Shown here in pieces: positions 54,352-62,797 of a stretch of DNA of 64,000 nt (within the stretch, counting starts at the first letter, position 1; the number at the start of each line of letters is the position of its first letter). The position numbers and the translations under genes are program-made. The DNA is taken from the NCBI GenBank assembly GCA_964410485.1, contig CAYPHJ010000013.1:1-64000 (forward strand). Direction: 5' to 3'. The notes beneath the pieces are model-generated. The model searched no databases. It worked only from the letters and a program-made list of their open reading frames with translations, and was not told the origin of the DNA. The DNA is from CAYPHJ01 sp964410485. Its GTDB lineage: Bacteria; Desulfobacterota; Binatia; UBA9968.

Positions 54352-54702
54352 ATGAAGAGTAAATCGAGGGTTGCGGCTGGAGTGGTGGCTCTAATGGTGG
54401 CCTCGGTAGGGTCGCCGATTTTCGCCCAGGAAAAAAAGACAGAGAAGGCGAAAGCTGAAAAAGTCTCCGGAGACATCGGACTGTTGGACACTGAAAAAAA
54501 CTACCTGATCGTGGTTACCAAAGAAGGCAAGTTGGTAACAATTGATTTTAATCAGAAAACAAAAGTCACGGCACTCCGGCCGAGCAAAGCCAGGATGGCC
54601 GACATCGGTCTCGGATCGTCCGCCTCTGTGCAGTACATCAAAAAAGGCGATAGAAATTATCTGACAAGCATTGAGTTCACGCCTGCCAAGGGCGGCAACT
54701 AA
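54352..54702 (+). CDS. Secreted soluble member of the paralogous family (pair 2, second gene)
   Basis: A 116-residue exported protein (signal ending PIFA, cut before QEKK) that duplicates the gene at 50977: SGDIGLLDTEKNYLIVVTKE, GKLVTIDFNQKTKVTAL, RMADIGLGSSASVQYIKKG. AGGAGGAATG precedes the ATG, 50 bases after the lipoprotein stop. A strong terminator follows 30 bases past its end, so pair 2 is a defined two-gene transcript. Confidence 0.85.
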   Translation: MKSKSRVAAGVVALMVASVGSPIFAQEKKTEKAKAEKVSGDIGLLDTEKNYLIVVTKEGKLVTIDFNQKTKVTALRPSKARMADIGLGSSASVQYIKKGDRNYLTSIEFTPAKGGN

Positions 54703-54731
54703 TCCGCCCAACAGCCAAGCTATTTTAAACA

Positions 54732-54763
54732 AAAGGGGCGGCTACTCATGCAGCCGCCCCTTT
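54732..54763. terminator. Bidirectional intrinsic terminator
   Basis: AAAGGGGCGGCT pairs perfectly with AGCCGCCCCTTT around an eight-base loop, with T-rich sequence after it on the plus strand (TTTGTTT) and on the minus strand (TTTTGTTTAAAATA). It separates pair 2 from the convergent dksA-like gene. Confidence 0.9.
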
Positions 54764-54843
54764 GTTTCACAAGTATAGTTGGAATTTCAAGTCACAGCCC
54801 CGCTTTTGACAACGGGGCCAGGGCAGATTTTTGGCGATACTGG

Positions 54844-55302
54844 TTAGAAGCCTTCTTCTTCGAAATCATTGATGACGAGCTTACGATAGGCGCGTTCATC
54901 CTCCAGTGTCTTTTGGCGTTTGCTTTCCTTCTCATTTTCCTCTTGGCATCTGACGCAGAGCCGCGTAAAAGGCAGGACTTTCAGGCGCCCTAGCTGAATT
55001 TCGCCTTCACAACTCTCGCAGATGCCGTAGGTTTTCTCCTTGATGCGGAGAAGGGCCTCGTCGATAGCATGGAGCTTGTCACGCTCGCGATCGTTCAAGA
55101 TAAAGTTTATCTCACGATCTCGTTCATCGCTGGCCAGGTCGTAGGTATCCCGACCGTCGTCCTTGTTGCCTTCGGTTGCTCCTTTAACGCGACCTTGAAT
55201 TTCCTTCATTAGCTGCTTTTTCATGTCCAACAAGGTCTCCGTAGCTTCTTTCAGGAACTCCCTGCGCATCTTCTTTTCTTTTTCAGGATCAGTTTTAGGC
55301 AT
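54844..55302 (-). CDS. TraR/DksA-type zinc finger protein
   Basis: A 152-residue DksA-family protein: a long charged coiled-coil N-terminus (EKEKKMRREFLKEATETLL), then the four-cysteine zinc finger C-x2-C (YGICESCEGEIQLGRL) and C-x2-C (TRLCVRCQEE), and an extended tail. DksA-type proteins enter the secondary channel of RNA polymerase and modulate initiation with ppGpp; many relatives lack proven roles. ATG at 55302 overlaps the rimO stop by a few bases and follows GGTGAG, so translation is coupled. Confidence 0.88.
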   Translation of the reverse strand: MPKTDPEKEKKMRREFLKEATETLLDMKKQLMKEIQGRVKGATEGNKDDGRDTYDLASDERDREINFILNDRERDKLHAIDEALLRIKEKTYGICESCEGEIQLGRLKVLPFTRLCVRCQEENEKESKRQKTLEDERAYRKLVINDFEEEGF

Positions 55303-56662
55303 TGAGTGTCTCACCTATTAAATCGTAATCCATGGCATCAGTTATGATGACGTCGATCATGTCCCCCGACTGTATATCTAGGTTACTGCCTCCGTTTGGG
55401 TTTGTGTTATGTTCAATGTAAACCAAGCCATCTACCTCTGGAGCGTGTCCTTGGGTCCGCCCGGTAAGCTTCCCGGACTCCCGATCAACGCCGTCAATAA
55501 TAACGCGCGTGGTAGTCCCAATCAAGGCCACATTTTTCTTTCGGGAAATCAGCGTTTGCAGGTCCATGATCTCCTGCCATCGCCTTTCGATTTCGTCGGC
55601 GGAAATCTTGTCTCCTAACAGTGCGGCACTTGTACCTTCTTCGTCCGAGTATTTAAAAACCCCGAGCCGTTCGAACTCCGTTTCTTCAACGAAGTCCAGG
55701 AGTTGCTTAAACTCGTCATCGGTTTCTCCGGGAAAACCTACAATCAGCGATGTGCGGAGCGTTAGTCCGGGTATGGCCCGCCTCAGTTTATAAACGGCCT
55801 CTCGAACCGCGCGTCCGCTCTTGCCGCGGCGCATTGCCCTCAAGACCTTCGTATTGATGTGTTGAAAAGGAATATCAATGTAGTTGCAAACCTTATCGTT
55901 TTCGGCAATCAGCCGAAGTAGGGCGGCATCGAGGTAGTTGGGGTAAGCGTAAAGGAGTCTGATCCAGGCTATTCCAGGGACTTGAGCCAACTCGTGGAGC
56001 AGGGAGAACAGTGTCGTTCCATCCTTGCGTTCTCTACCGTATGCGGTTAAATCCTGCGCAATCAGGTTAATTTCTTTCACCCCCGTAGCTGCCAGTTGAC
56101 GCGCTTCCTCTACTACCGAATCGATGGCACGGCTGCGATGCGGCCCGCGCAGCTGCGGAATTATGCAGAAAGCGCACTTATGGTGGCAACCCTCAGAGAT
56201 CTTCAGGAAAGCCGTGTGCGAAGGGGTGGTGCGCACACGCGGAGCCGTGTGATCGTACAGGTACCTGGGAAGCCCGACGTATTGTCTGCGATCCTCGGAC
56301 TCGTTTTGCTTGAGAATTTCGACGATTCGGGGCACCTCCCCGGTACCGATAAAAAGATCCACTTCCGGAAGCTCGCGACCAAGCTCGTTTGGGTAACGCT
56401 GGGATAGGCAGCCGGCGACTACGAGTTTGCGCAAGGTTCCTTCTTGCTTGAGGCGGCTGATGTCGAGGATCGTGTCAATGGATTCGATTTTGGCGGCGTC
56501 GATAAAGCTGCAGGTATTTACCAGGACAACTTCGGCATCGGCGGGATCGTCGACCATCAAATAATCATGCCGCCTCAGTATGCCGGCCATGACTTCCGAG
56601 TCCACGAGGTTGCGGGCACAACCCAGGCTAACGATACAAAATTTCTGTGCCGGGGTGTTCAC
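55295..56662 (-). CDS. rimO: Ribosomal protein uS12 methylthiotransferase
   Basis: A 455-residue radical-SAM enzyme that adds a methylthio group to an aspartate of ribosomal protein S12. Domains in order: UPF0004 cluster-binding part (VSLGCARNLVDSEVM, NTCSFIDAAK, VVAGCLSQRY), the radical-SAM C-x3-C-x2-C (CHHKCAFC) and a C-terminal TRAM domain. RNLVDSE and CSFIDAAKIESIDTIL favour RimO over MiaB. Its start overlaps the lolA stop as ATGA, and its end overlaps the dksA-like start. Confidence 0.95.
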   Translation of the reverse strand: MNTPAQKFCIVSLGCARNLVDSEVMAGILRRHDYLMVDDPADAEVVLVNTCSFIDAAKIESIDTILDISRLKQEGTLRKLVVAGCLSQRYPNELGRELPEVDLFIGTGEVPRIVEILKQNESEDRRQYVGLPRYLYDHTAPRVRTTPSHTAFLKISEGCHHKCAFCIIPQLRGPHRSRAIDSVVEEARQLAATGVKEINLIAQDLTAYGRERKDGTTLFSLLHELAQVPGIAWIRLLYAYPNYLDAALLRLIAENDKVCNYIDIPFQHINTKVLRAMRRGKSGRAVREAVYKLRRAIPGLTLRTSLIVGFPGETDDEFKQLLDFVEETEFERLGVFKYSDEEGTSAALLGDKISADEIERRWQEIMDLQTLISRKKNVALIGTTTRVIIDGVDRESGKLTGRTQGHAPEVDGLVYIEHNTNPNGGSNLDIQSGDMIDVIITDAMDYDLIGETLNA

Positions 56663-57312
56663 TGGCCCAACTCCACGACGTCGACTCCATCGGGTATTTG
56701 TACGCGAAACAGGCTGTCGTTAAGTCCGACCCCTTTCCGCATCTCCGCGAAGCGAAGGGTGGTGAGATTGCCGGAAGCATCGCGGACGCTTGCCCACAAT
56801 ATATCGTACGATTTTTTCCCTACCCCGAGGAGGATCTCGCTAAAGCCACCTGGATCGCTTTTCGGTTGGAGCTGCAGGACGTAATGATCCTCTTCGGTCG
56901 CTTTCAACGTGGCACTGAAGTCTTTTTTCAGGCTCCCGATGCCGAGCAGAAACGACAGTGGAATATCGGAGCGGAAGGCAGCCTTCAACGGGGTCTTGAT
57001 AATCTGGTTTTGCTCCGTTTGAAAGAAGTAAAGATGCTTCTGATCGGTTACCACGAATTGCCCCTGCGGCTCCTCGTAGCGCCAGAGCATCTTGCCCGGC
57101 CGCATAAAATACAATGTCCCCCACGCCTTGAGGTAACGCTTAAGTGCCTTGACCTCGGTCTCTTGGCGAAATTCTGCGGTAAAATCAACCGTCGCGTCAT
57201 AGTTTTTCTGCAGGCTGTCGACGATTGATTCGGCGCTCTTTTCGGCGGCCAATGCCGTGGCGCCGAAAAACAGAAGCGCCAACAACAAGCCGAGCAGTTT
57301 TGCCGTTTGCAT
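56659..57312 (-). CDS. lolA: Outer-membrane lipoprotein carrier protein LolA
   Basis: A 217-residue periplasmic chaperone that ferries lipoproteins from the LolCDE transporter to the outer membrane. Signal peptide MQTAKLLGLLLALLFFGATA, then VDSLQKNYDATVDFTAEFRQ, GTLYFMRPGKMLWRYEEP and SLFRVQIPDGVDVVEL, all typical of LolA. GGAAG precedes ATG at 57312, which sits two bases past the ftsK stop; the gene ends overlapping rimO. Its presence shows an outer membrane with lipoproteins, including probably the duplicated ones encoded nearby. Confidence 0.92.
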   Translation of the reverse strand: MQTAKLLGLLLALLFFGATALAAEKSAESIVDSLQKNYDATVDFTAEFRQETEVKALKRYLKAWGTLYFMRPGKMLWRYEEPQGQFVVTDQKHLYFFQTEQNQIIKTPLKAAFRSDIPLSFLLGIGSLKKDFSATLKATEEDHYVLQLQPKSDPGGFSEILLGVGKKSYDILWASVRDASGNLTTLRFAEMRKGVGLNDSLFRVQIPDGVDVVELGQ

Positions 57313-57313
57313 C

Positions 57314-59575
57314 TCAGGCTTCCAACTTTCTTGCATAAACTTCCCGCGGCTTGGCGCCATCCGCCGGACCAACAACACCGTCGCGTTCCATCTGTTCGAT
57401 CATTCGGGCGGCTCTGTTGTATCCTACCCGCAATCTTCGCTGAATCATAGAGATCGAGGCTTGCTGGCTTTCGGTCACCAAAGCAACGGCCTGATCGTAC
57501 ATTTCGTCATACTCCTCATCCATTGCCGCGGCTTCGACTTCCTTTTTGGCCTCAAAGACTTCCGGGCGATAATGTGGTTTGGCCTGCGCTTTGATGAAGT
57601 TCATGACCCGGCGCACTTCATGGTCCGAGACAAAGGCGCCGTGAATGCGCGTCAACCTTGCAGTCCCGGGCGGCAGATACAGGAGATCGCCGCTTCCCAA
57701 AAGTTTTTCCGCTCCCATGGAGTCGAGAATGGTGCGGGAATCGACGCGCGAGGTGACTTGAAAAGAAATCCGCGCCGGAAAGTTGGCCTTGATAAGCCCT
57801 GTAATAACGTCAACGGAAGGCCGCTGGGTGGCGAGGATGAGATGAATGCCGGCTGCGCGTGCCTTTTGTGCAAGGCGAGTGATATATTCCTCGATATCTC
57901 GGCCGACAGAAATCATGAGGTCGGCGAGTTCATCAATGATAATGACGATCCGCGGTAGCGGACCGTGTACTAGTGGCGCTTCTTTGTCCGGATCAGATCC
58001 GGATTCCACGCTGTTTTCACCCAGCTCCGATTCCGTCAGCTCGATCACCTGCTTTTTATTGCTCGATTCCCGCTCGAGCATACGGTTGTAGTTGTCGACG
58101 TTGCGGACCCCTTTTTCTTTCATCAGCCGATACCGGCGATCCATTTCGTCCATGGCCCAAAAGAGCGCCATGGCTGCCTTTTTGGGGTCCGTCACAACCG
58201 GCACTATCAGATGCGGGCTCTCCTCATAAACCGTGAGCTCGAGCATTTTGGGATCGATCATGATGAATTGGACGTCTTGCGGCGTCGATTTGAAAAGAAT
58301 GCTCAAAATCATTGCATTAATCGACACGGATTTGCCCGTGCCCGTGGCGCCCGCCACGAGCAAATGCGGCATTCGCGAAAGATCGGCGACAAACGGTGCG
58401 CCGCCGATGTCCTTACCCAAAGCCAGCGTGAGCTTGGAATCTCCATTCTGGTAAGCTTGGCTCTGGATCAGCTCCCTCAGGAATACCGTCTCCCGCCTGG
58501 GATTAGGAATCTCGATGCCAACCACCGACTCTCCGGGAATGGGTGCCAGTATGCGAACACTCACGGCTCTGAGCGCCATTGCCAGATCATCTGCTAGGGT
58601 CACAATACGACGCACTTTGACGCCCGCTGCTGGCTTGAATTCGTACATTGTGATAACCGGCCCGGGGCGCACGGCCACCACTTCCCCGGAAACGCCAAAA
58701 TCTGCGAGTTTGTTTTGTAGTATTAGTGAGTTGGCCTCGAGGCTTTCCTTGTCGATCTTGAACTGCTGGCCATCCGGGGGATCCAAAAGCTCAAGAGAAG
58801 GCAGCTTATAACCGTCAGAAGACAGCTTATAACTGTCGCCGACTTGAGGCAGGTCGAATTGTTCCTGGGGAGGAGGGGGCTTTTTGGACTTTCTGGGCGG
58901 CTCGTCCTTGACTTCTTCTTTCAAGACAATCGGCGGCGGCACATAATCCCGCCGCTCTTTTTTCATGTTCTCGCCCTTGTTTTTTTCCCTTCTGTCGCGG
59001 ACCTGCTTGAGCCGTTGGCGTAAAGCCGGAATCACGGAATTTTTCATTGCAGCCGATGCTTTCACAGCCCGGTTAACAACGTCGAGAAGCGAGTTCTGCG
59101 TCAAAAGCATGATTGCGGAAACAAGCGTCGCGACGGCAATCAAAGCGGCGCTGATGCGGCCAAACCAAGGCACCAGAAGGGTTTCTTTTAAAAAACCACC
59201 GAGAATTCCTCCTGCCTCGCTGGCTTTTTCCGAGTCGATCACCAGGCTTAGGATCACGGCAAGGCTGATCAGCAATAGGCCGCATCCAAGAGTCCTGCTC
59301 CAGGAGAGCCTGCTGTAATGAGCCCGAAACAACTGGACGGCATAGACGGCGAGAAATACCGGCAGAAGATAGGCCGACAAGCCCAACCCCTGAAGCAAGA
59401 TGTCCGCCAGATACGCACCCACAAACCCGCCCCAGTTTTGCGTGTCCATGGCCCCTGAAGGCGTGTTGAATGAACGATCACGCGGGTCATAGGTGAGCAG
59501 ACTTATGGTTATCAAGAGCGCGGCAAGGCAGATTACCACGCCCCAGATTTCGCGGTTCAGCCGCCCTTTTTCCAT
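57314..59575 (-). CDS. ftsK: DNA translocase FtsK/SpoIIIE
   Basis: A 753-residue septal DNA pump for chromosome dimer segregation. Four or five membrane spans occupy residues 10-165, then a short Pro/Lys-rich linker, then the RecA-like motor: Walker A LVAGATGTGKSVSINAM, Walker B IVIIIDELADLM, and FQVTSRVDSRTILD. A C-terminal gamma winged helix ends as MIQRRLRVGYNRAARMIEQM, which reads orientation motifs on DNA. The linker is much shorter than in E. coli FtsK. It follows RNase J and precedes lolA on one strand. Confidence 0.95.
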   Translation of the reverse strand: MEKGRLNREIWGVVICLAALLITISLLTYDPRDRSFNTPSGAMDTQNWGGFVGAYLADILLQGLGLSAYLLPVFLAVYAVQLFRAHYSRLSWSRTLGCGLLLISLAVILSLVIDSEKASEAGGILGGFLKETLLVPWFGRISAALIAVATLVSAIMLLTQNSLLDVVNRAVKASAAMKNSVIPALRQRLKQVRDRREKNKGENMKKERRDYVPPPIVLKEEVKDEPPRKSKKPPPPQEQFDLPQVGDSYKLSSDGYKLPSLELLDPPDGQQFKIDKESLEANSLILQNKLADFGVSGEVVAVRPGPVITMYEFKPAAGVKVRRIVTLADDLAMALRAVSVRILAPIPGESVVGIEIPNPRRETVFLRELIQSQAYQNGDSKLTLALGKDIGGAPFVADLSRMPHLLVAGATGTGKSVSINAMILSILFKSTPQDVQFIMIDPKMLELTVYEESPHLIVPVVTDPKKAAMALFWAMDEMDRRYRLMKEKGVRNVDNYNRMLERESSNKKQVIELTESELGENSVESGSDPDKEAPLVHGPLPRIVIIIDELADLMISVGRDIEEYITRLAQKARAAGIHLILATQRPSVDVITGLIKANFPARISFQVTSRVDSRTILDSMGAEKLLGSGDLLYLPPGTARLTRIHGAFVSDHEVRRVMNFIKAQAKPHYRPEVFEAKKEVEAAAMDEEYDEMYDQAVALVTESQQASISMIQRRLRVGYNRAARMIEQMERDGVVGPADGAKPREVYARKLEA

Positions 59576-59590
59576 GATGTGCGATCAACC

Positions 59591-61246
59591 TCAGGTTTCG
59601 ATGATGTAGGGGATGACGACAGGGTGGCGCTCAAAGCGCTTCCTAAAGTAGCGACGCAATGCTATTCTCACTTGCTCTTGAAGCTCCGCCGGGTCGGCGC
59701 GCGTTTCCCGATTCATGGAAGCGAGGGTTTCCAAAGTCATTTTCCTTGCCTGCTCCAGAATTTCTTCGCCCTCTTGGTCCCGCATCAAGCCGCGCGAAAT
59801 CAGGTCCGGTCCAGCCACTAACTCGCCCGTCTGCTGGTGAATTGCCATTACAGCCAGAATGATACCGCCTTCCGATAAGTGGCGTCGGTCGCGAACTACC
59901 AGGTCACCCACATCGCCGATGCCTTTGCCATCGACAAATACTCTGCCTGCCTCTACAGGAGTCAGCTTCCTGGCTCCATGACCGTTGAGTTCCAACACAT
60001 CGCCGTCCTCGAGGATAAAGCAATTTTGCTCCAATACGCCGACCTCCTGAGCGAGACGGCGATGCCTCACGAGGTGGCGGTATTCGCCGTGAATCGGCAC
60101 AAAGTAACGCGGCCGGGTGAGTTGAAGCATGGTTTTGAGTTCTTCTTGGCTAGCATGCCCGGAGACGTGAATCTCCGAAACCTTTTCATAATGGACCTCG
60201 GCACCGCGCCGATAGAGATGGTTAATGAGATTGGAAATAGTCTTTTCATTTCCAGGAATGAATTTCGACGACAGGATGACCGTGTCACCCGGCTCTATCT
60301 TGATGGACTTGTGGTCATTCAATGCGACGCGGTAAAGGACCGATAGGGGCTCTCCCTGGCTGCCGGTAGTCAAGAGAGTCAAGCGATTAGCGGCAAGATC
60401 CTGCCAGCGCTCATTTTCCGTCATAAAGCCGCGCGGCAGATGGAGATATCCCAGTTCAGAGGCGACCTGCCCGTTTCTGATCATGCTGCGTCCGCTCATT
60501 ACCACACGCCGGCCATAGCTCTCGGAAATATCGATCACCTGCTGAAGCCTGGGAATGCTGGATGAGAAGGTTGACACGAGCACCTTGCCCGAGCTGTGGC
60601 TGAAAATCGTCTCGAGATTCTTCCCTACTTCTCGCTCGGAATGTGTGTAACCAGAGCGCTCGACATTGGTCGAATCCGAAAGCAACAGGAGCACCCCTTT
60701 CTCGCCGTATGCGGCGAATCGTTGAAAATCGAACATCTCGCCTTCCACAGGCGTATTGTCGATCTTGAAGTCACCGGTGTGGATGATCGTTCCGAGAGGT
60801 GTTTCAATGGCTAACGCGAGACAGTCCATAAGACTATGGGTGACACGAATCCCTTCCACGGCGAAGGGACCGATCTCCCAACGCCGGCCAGCGGTCACTT
60901 CGCGAACGTCCGTTGTGTCATCAAGGTCGTGCTCTTGCAGTCTGTTCTTCAACAAACCGAGCGTCAACCGTGTTCCGAAGATTGGAACATCGAAATGCCT
61001 GAGGATATAGGGGAGCGCGCCGATGTGGTCCTCATGGGCATGCGTCAAAACAATGGCTTTGAGTTTGTTCTTGTTTTCCAAAAGGTAACTAACGTCGGGA
61101 ATAACGAGATCAATCCCCAGCAAATCAGCCCCGGGAAACATCACGCCGCAATCGATGGCAATGGCTGCATCGCCGTATTCGACCAGCATCATATTGAGGC
61201 CGAACTCTCCAAGTCCCCCGAGGGGAATAATTCTTATTGATTCCAT
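59591..61246 (-). CDS. rnj: Ribonuclease J
   Basis: A 551-residue beta-CASP metallo-beta-lactamase ribonuclease with 5'-3' exonuclease and endonuclease activity in RNA decay and maturation. The zinc motif is H69-A-H71-E-D73-H74-I-G. GGLGEFGLNMMLVEY at the start and HVSGHASQEELKTML with PIHGEYRHL further on are typical. Length and C-terminal domain are normal for RNase J. It sits 15 bases upstream of ftsK. The presence of RNase J rather than only RNase E fits non-gammaproteobacterial lineages. Confidence 0.94.
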   Translation of the reverse strand: MESIRIIPLGGLGEFGLNMMLVEYGDAAIAIDCGVMFPGADLLGIDLVIPDVSYLLENKNKLKAIVLTHAHEDHIGALPYILRHFDVPIFGTRLTLGLLKNRLQEHDLDDTTDVREVTAGRRWEIGPFAVEGIRVTHSLMDCLALAIETPLGTIIHTGDFKIDNTPVEGEMFDFQRFAAYGEKGVLLLLSDSTNVERSGYTHSEREVGKNLETIFSHSSGKVLVSTFSSSIPRLQQVIDISESYGRRVVMSGRSMIRNGQVASELGYLHLPRGFMTENERWQDLAANRLTLLTTGSQGEPLSVLYRVALNDHKSIKIEPGDTVILSSKFIPGNEKTISNLINHLYRRGAEVHYEKVSEIHVSGHASQEELKTMLQLTRPRYFVPIHGEYRHLVRHRRLAQEVGVLEQNCFILEDGDVLELNGHGARKLTPVEAGRVFVDGKGIGDVGDLVVRDRRHLSEGGIILAVMAIHQQTGELVAGPDLISRGLMRDQEGEEILEQARKMTLETLASMNRETRADPAELQEQVRIALRRYFRKRFERHPVVIPYIIET

Positions 61247-61277
61247 AATGTGATCGTGTCCTTTTCTCAGGGGAGCA

Positions 61278-62027
61278 TCAATTGCTGGTTGGCTTCACCG
61301 CCGAAAGTTGCCGCACGGCACTAGAACGCTCGCGTAAGTTTTTTTCGATTTCCGATCGCACGCGGTCAATCAGCGGCCGGAGCTGTCCGGGGCGATAGGC
61401 GTCCACAGGTAGCGGCTCCCCAACAACGACCTCGACTGTGCCGCGCCTCAGTCGCCACGCCCCGACAGGCAGCAGTTTGCCGCTGCCGTTGATCGTGACC
61501 GGAACAACCGAAACGCCCGCCTTGACGGCGAGTAAAAAGCCCCCTTTTTTGAACGGCAGCAAGCTCCCGCTGGTGCTACGCCGTCCTTCGGGAAAGATCA
61601 CGATGGAGATCCCTGCCTCAATTCTCTCTCTTGCTACGCGCAGACTCGTCAATGCGTTCAAATGATCGTCCCTGTCGACCGTGATGTGCTTGGATGCACG
61701 CATGGCCCAACCAAAGAACGGGACGCGCAACAGCTCTTTTTTGGCCAGCCAACGGAGTTGAAACCGCTTAAGGCTTTGCACCAAAACCGGTATGTCAATA
61801 TTGCTCTGATGATTGGCGATGAAAATATAGTTTCGGTTGGGATCTAGTCGGCTCAGTCCATCTGCTTTGATATTGATGTGACCGAGCGTGACGATGATCC
61901 AGGTCCAAAATTTTGTAAACGGGTAAGCATGCTTTCCATAGGGATCAAAAGGCCCGACGATTATGGTCAGCAACGCAGCCGGAATGGTGATCAGGGTGAT
62001 CACGACCAGCTTGAACGCGTATAGCAT
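61278..62027 (-). CDS. plsC: 1-acyl-sn-glycerol-3-phosphate acyltransferase
   Basis: A 250-residue membrane acyltransferase that acylates lysophosphatidate to phosphatidate. The catalytic H-x4-D is H73-QSNI-D78 in ANHQSNIDIP, and the glycerophosphate-binding EGRRS is residues 147-151. Membrane-embedding segments are at residues 1-27. The frame opens at TTG 62057; I prefer ATG at 62027. It starts the minus-strand core run ahead of the RNase J gene. Confidence 0.92.
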   Translation of the reverse strand: MLYAFKLVVITLITIPAALLTIIVGPFDPYGKHAYPFTKFWTWIIVTLGHINIKADGLSRLDPNRNYIFIANHQSNIDIPVLVQSLKRFQLRWLAKKELLRVPFFGWAMRASKHITVDRDDHLNALTSLRVARERIEAGISIVIFPEGRRSTSGSLLPFKKGGFLLAVKAGVSVVPVTINGSGKLLPVGAWRLRRGTVEVVVGEPLPVDAYRPGQLRPLIDRVRSEIEKNLRERSSAVRQLSAVKPTSN

Positions 62028-62140
62028 CGAAGGTTCGGGTGGTTTAGCTTGGAGCAAATTACTGAAAAATTGAAATTATCTTAGTGCACGGCACGTCAAA
62101 AAGCAACGCCGCGGTGGCCGCCATGGCCGCCAGATACAAT

Positions 62141-62222
62141 TGGAGTTTGGAGTATTGGAGTGATGGAGTACTGGACCAAGGGTTTGGGGGGTTTGGCATA
62201 CATCCTCCCAACACTCCAGTCC
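62141..62222. repeat. GGAGTATTGG-family palindromic repeat
   Basis: GGAGTTTGGAGTATTGGAGT followed by GATGGAGTACTGG, with CCCAACACTCCAGTCC as the returning arm 40 bases later. It sits in the divergent space between plsC and ssb. Related to 22084 and 62753. Confidence 0.6.
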
Positions 62223-62320
62223 GAGGTCGTTTTTATTGTTGACTATGGGGGATGCCAGAAGTAAGTTGTCTCCGTTTTGTTCGGGTCGCCAAAGAGTTAT
62301 AAACACGCCGGAGGCTGGAC

Positions 62321-62743
62321 ATGTCGGTTAACAAAGTCATCTTGATTGGAAACTTAGGAAAAGATCCCGAACTGCGGTTCACGCCATCCGGCCGTGCGGT
62401 TGCGCGGTTCCCAATCGCGACCTCGGAGGTTTGGAATGATGCGGACGGGAATCGCCAGGAACGAACTGAGTGGCATAATATCGTTGTGTGGGGAAAGCAG
62501 GGAGAGACCTGCGGTCAATATTTGGCAAAGGGAAGGCAGGTTTTTGTTGAAGGCAGTATACGGAGCCGAAGCTACGACGATAAGAACGGCACCAAACGGT
62601 ATGTGACTGAGATCGTGGCGCAGCGAATCAGGTTTTTGGGTGGTGGGGGGGGGACCCGTGTAGCGCCGGAAATGGAAGGCGGAGCGGGTGATGAAAGCGG
62701 ACCCGTTGGCCAGCCGCCTTTCGATGACGACATTCCTTTTTAA
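62321..62743 (+). CDS. ssb: Single-stranded DNA-binding protein
   Basis: A 140-residue SSB. The OB-fold shows VNKVILIGNLGKDPELRFTP, VARFPIATSEVWND and TEWHNIVVWGK, with FVEGSIRSRSY. A Gly-rich linker follows (LGGGGGTRVAPEM), and the acidic tip FDDDIPF recruits partner proteins such as nucleases and helicases. CCGGAGG precedes the ATG. It is monocistronic, divergent from plsC. Confidence 0.96.
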   Translation: MSVNKVILIGNLGKDPELRFTPSGRAVARFPIATSEVWNDADGNRQERTEWHNIVVWGKQGETCGQYLAKGRQVFVEGSIRSRSYDDKNGTKRYVTEIVAQRIRFLGGGGGTRVAPEMEGGAGDESGPVGQPPFDDDIPF

Positions 62744-62752
62744 CAACAGAAG

Positions 62753-62790
62753 GGAGTATTGGAGCAATGCCTTAAGTAGCCAATACTCCA
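62753..62790. repeat. GGAGTATTGG hairpin at the ssb 3' end
   Basis: GGAGTATTGG and CCAATACTCC form a perfect 10-bp stem around a 17/18-base loop between two convergent genes. Placed to act as a terminator-like structure; no T-run follows directly. Confidence 0.65.
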
Positions 62791-62797
62791 ATGCTAT

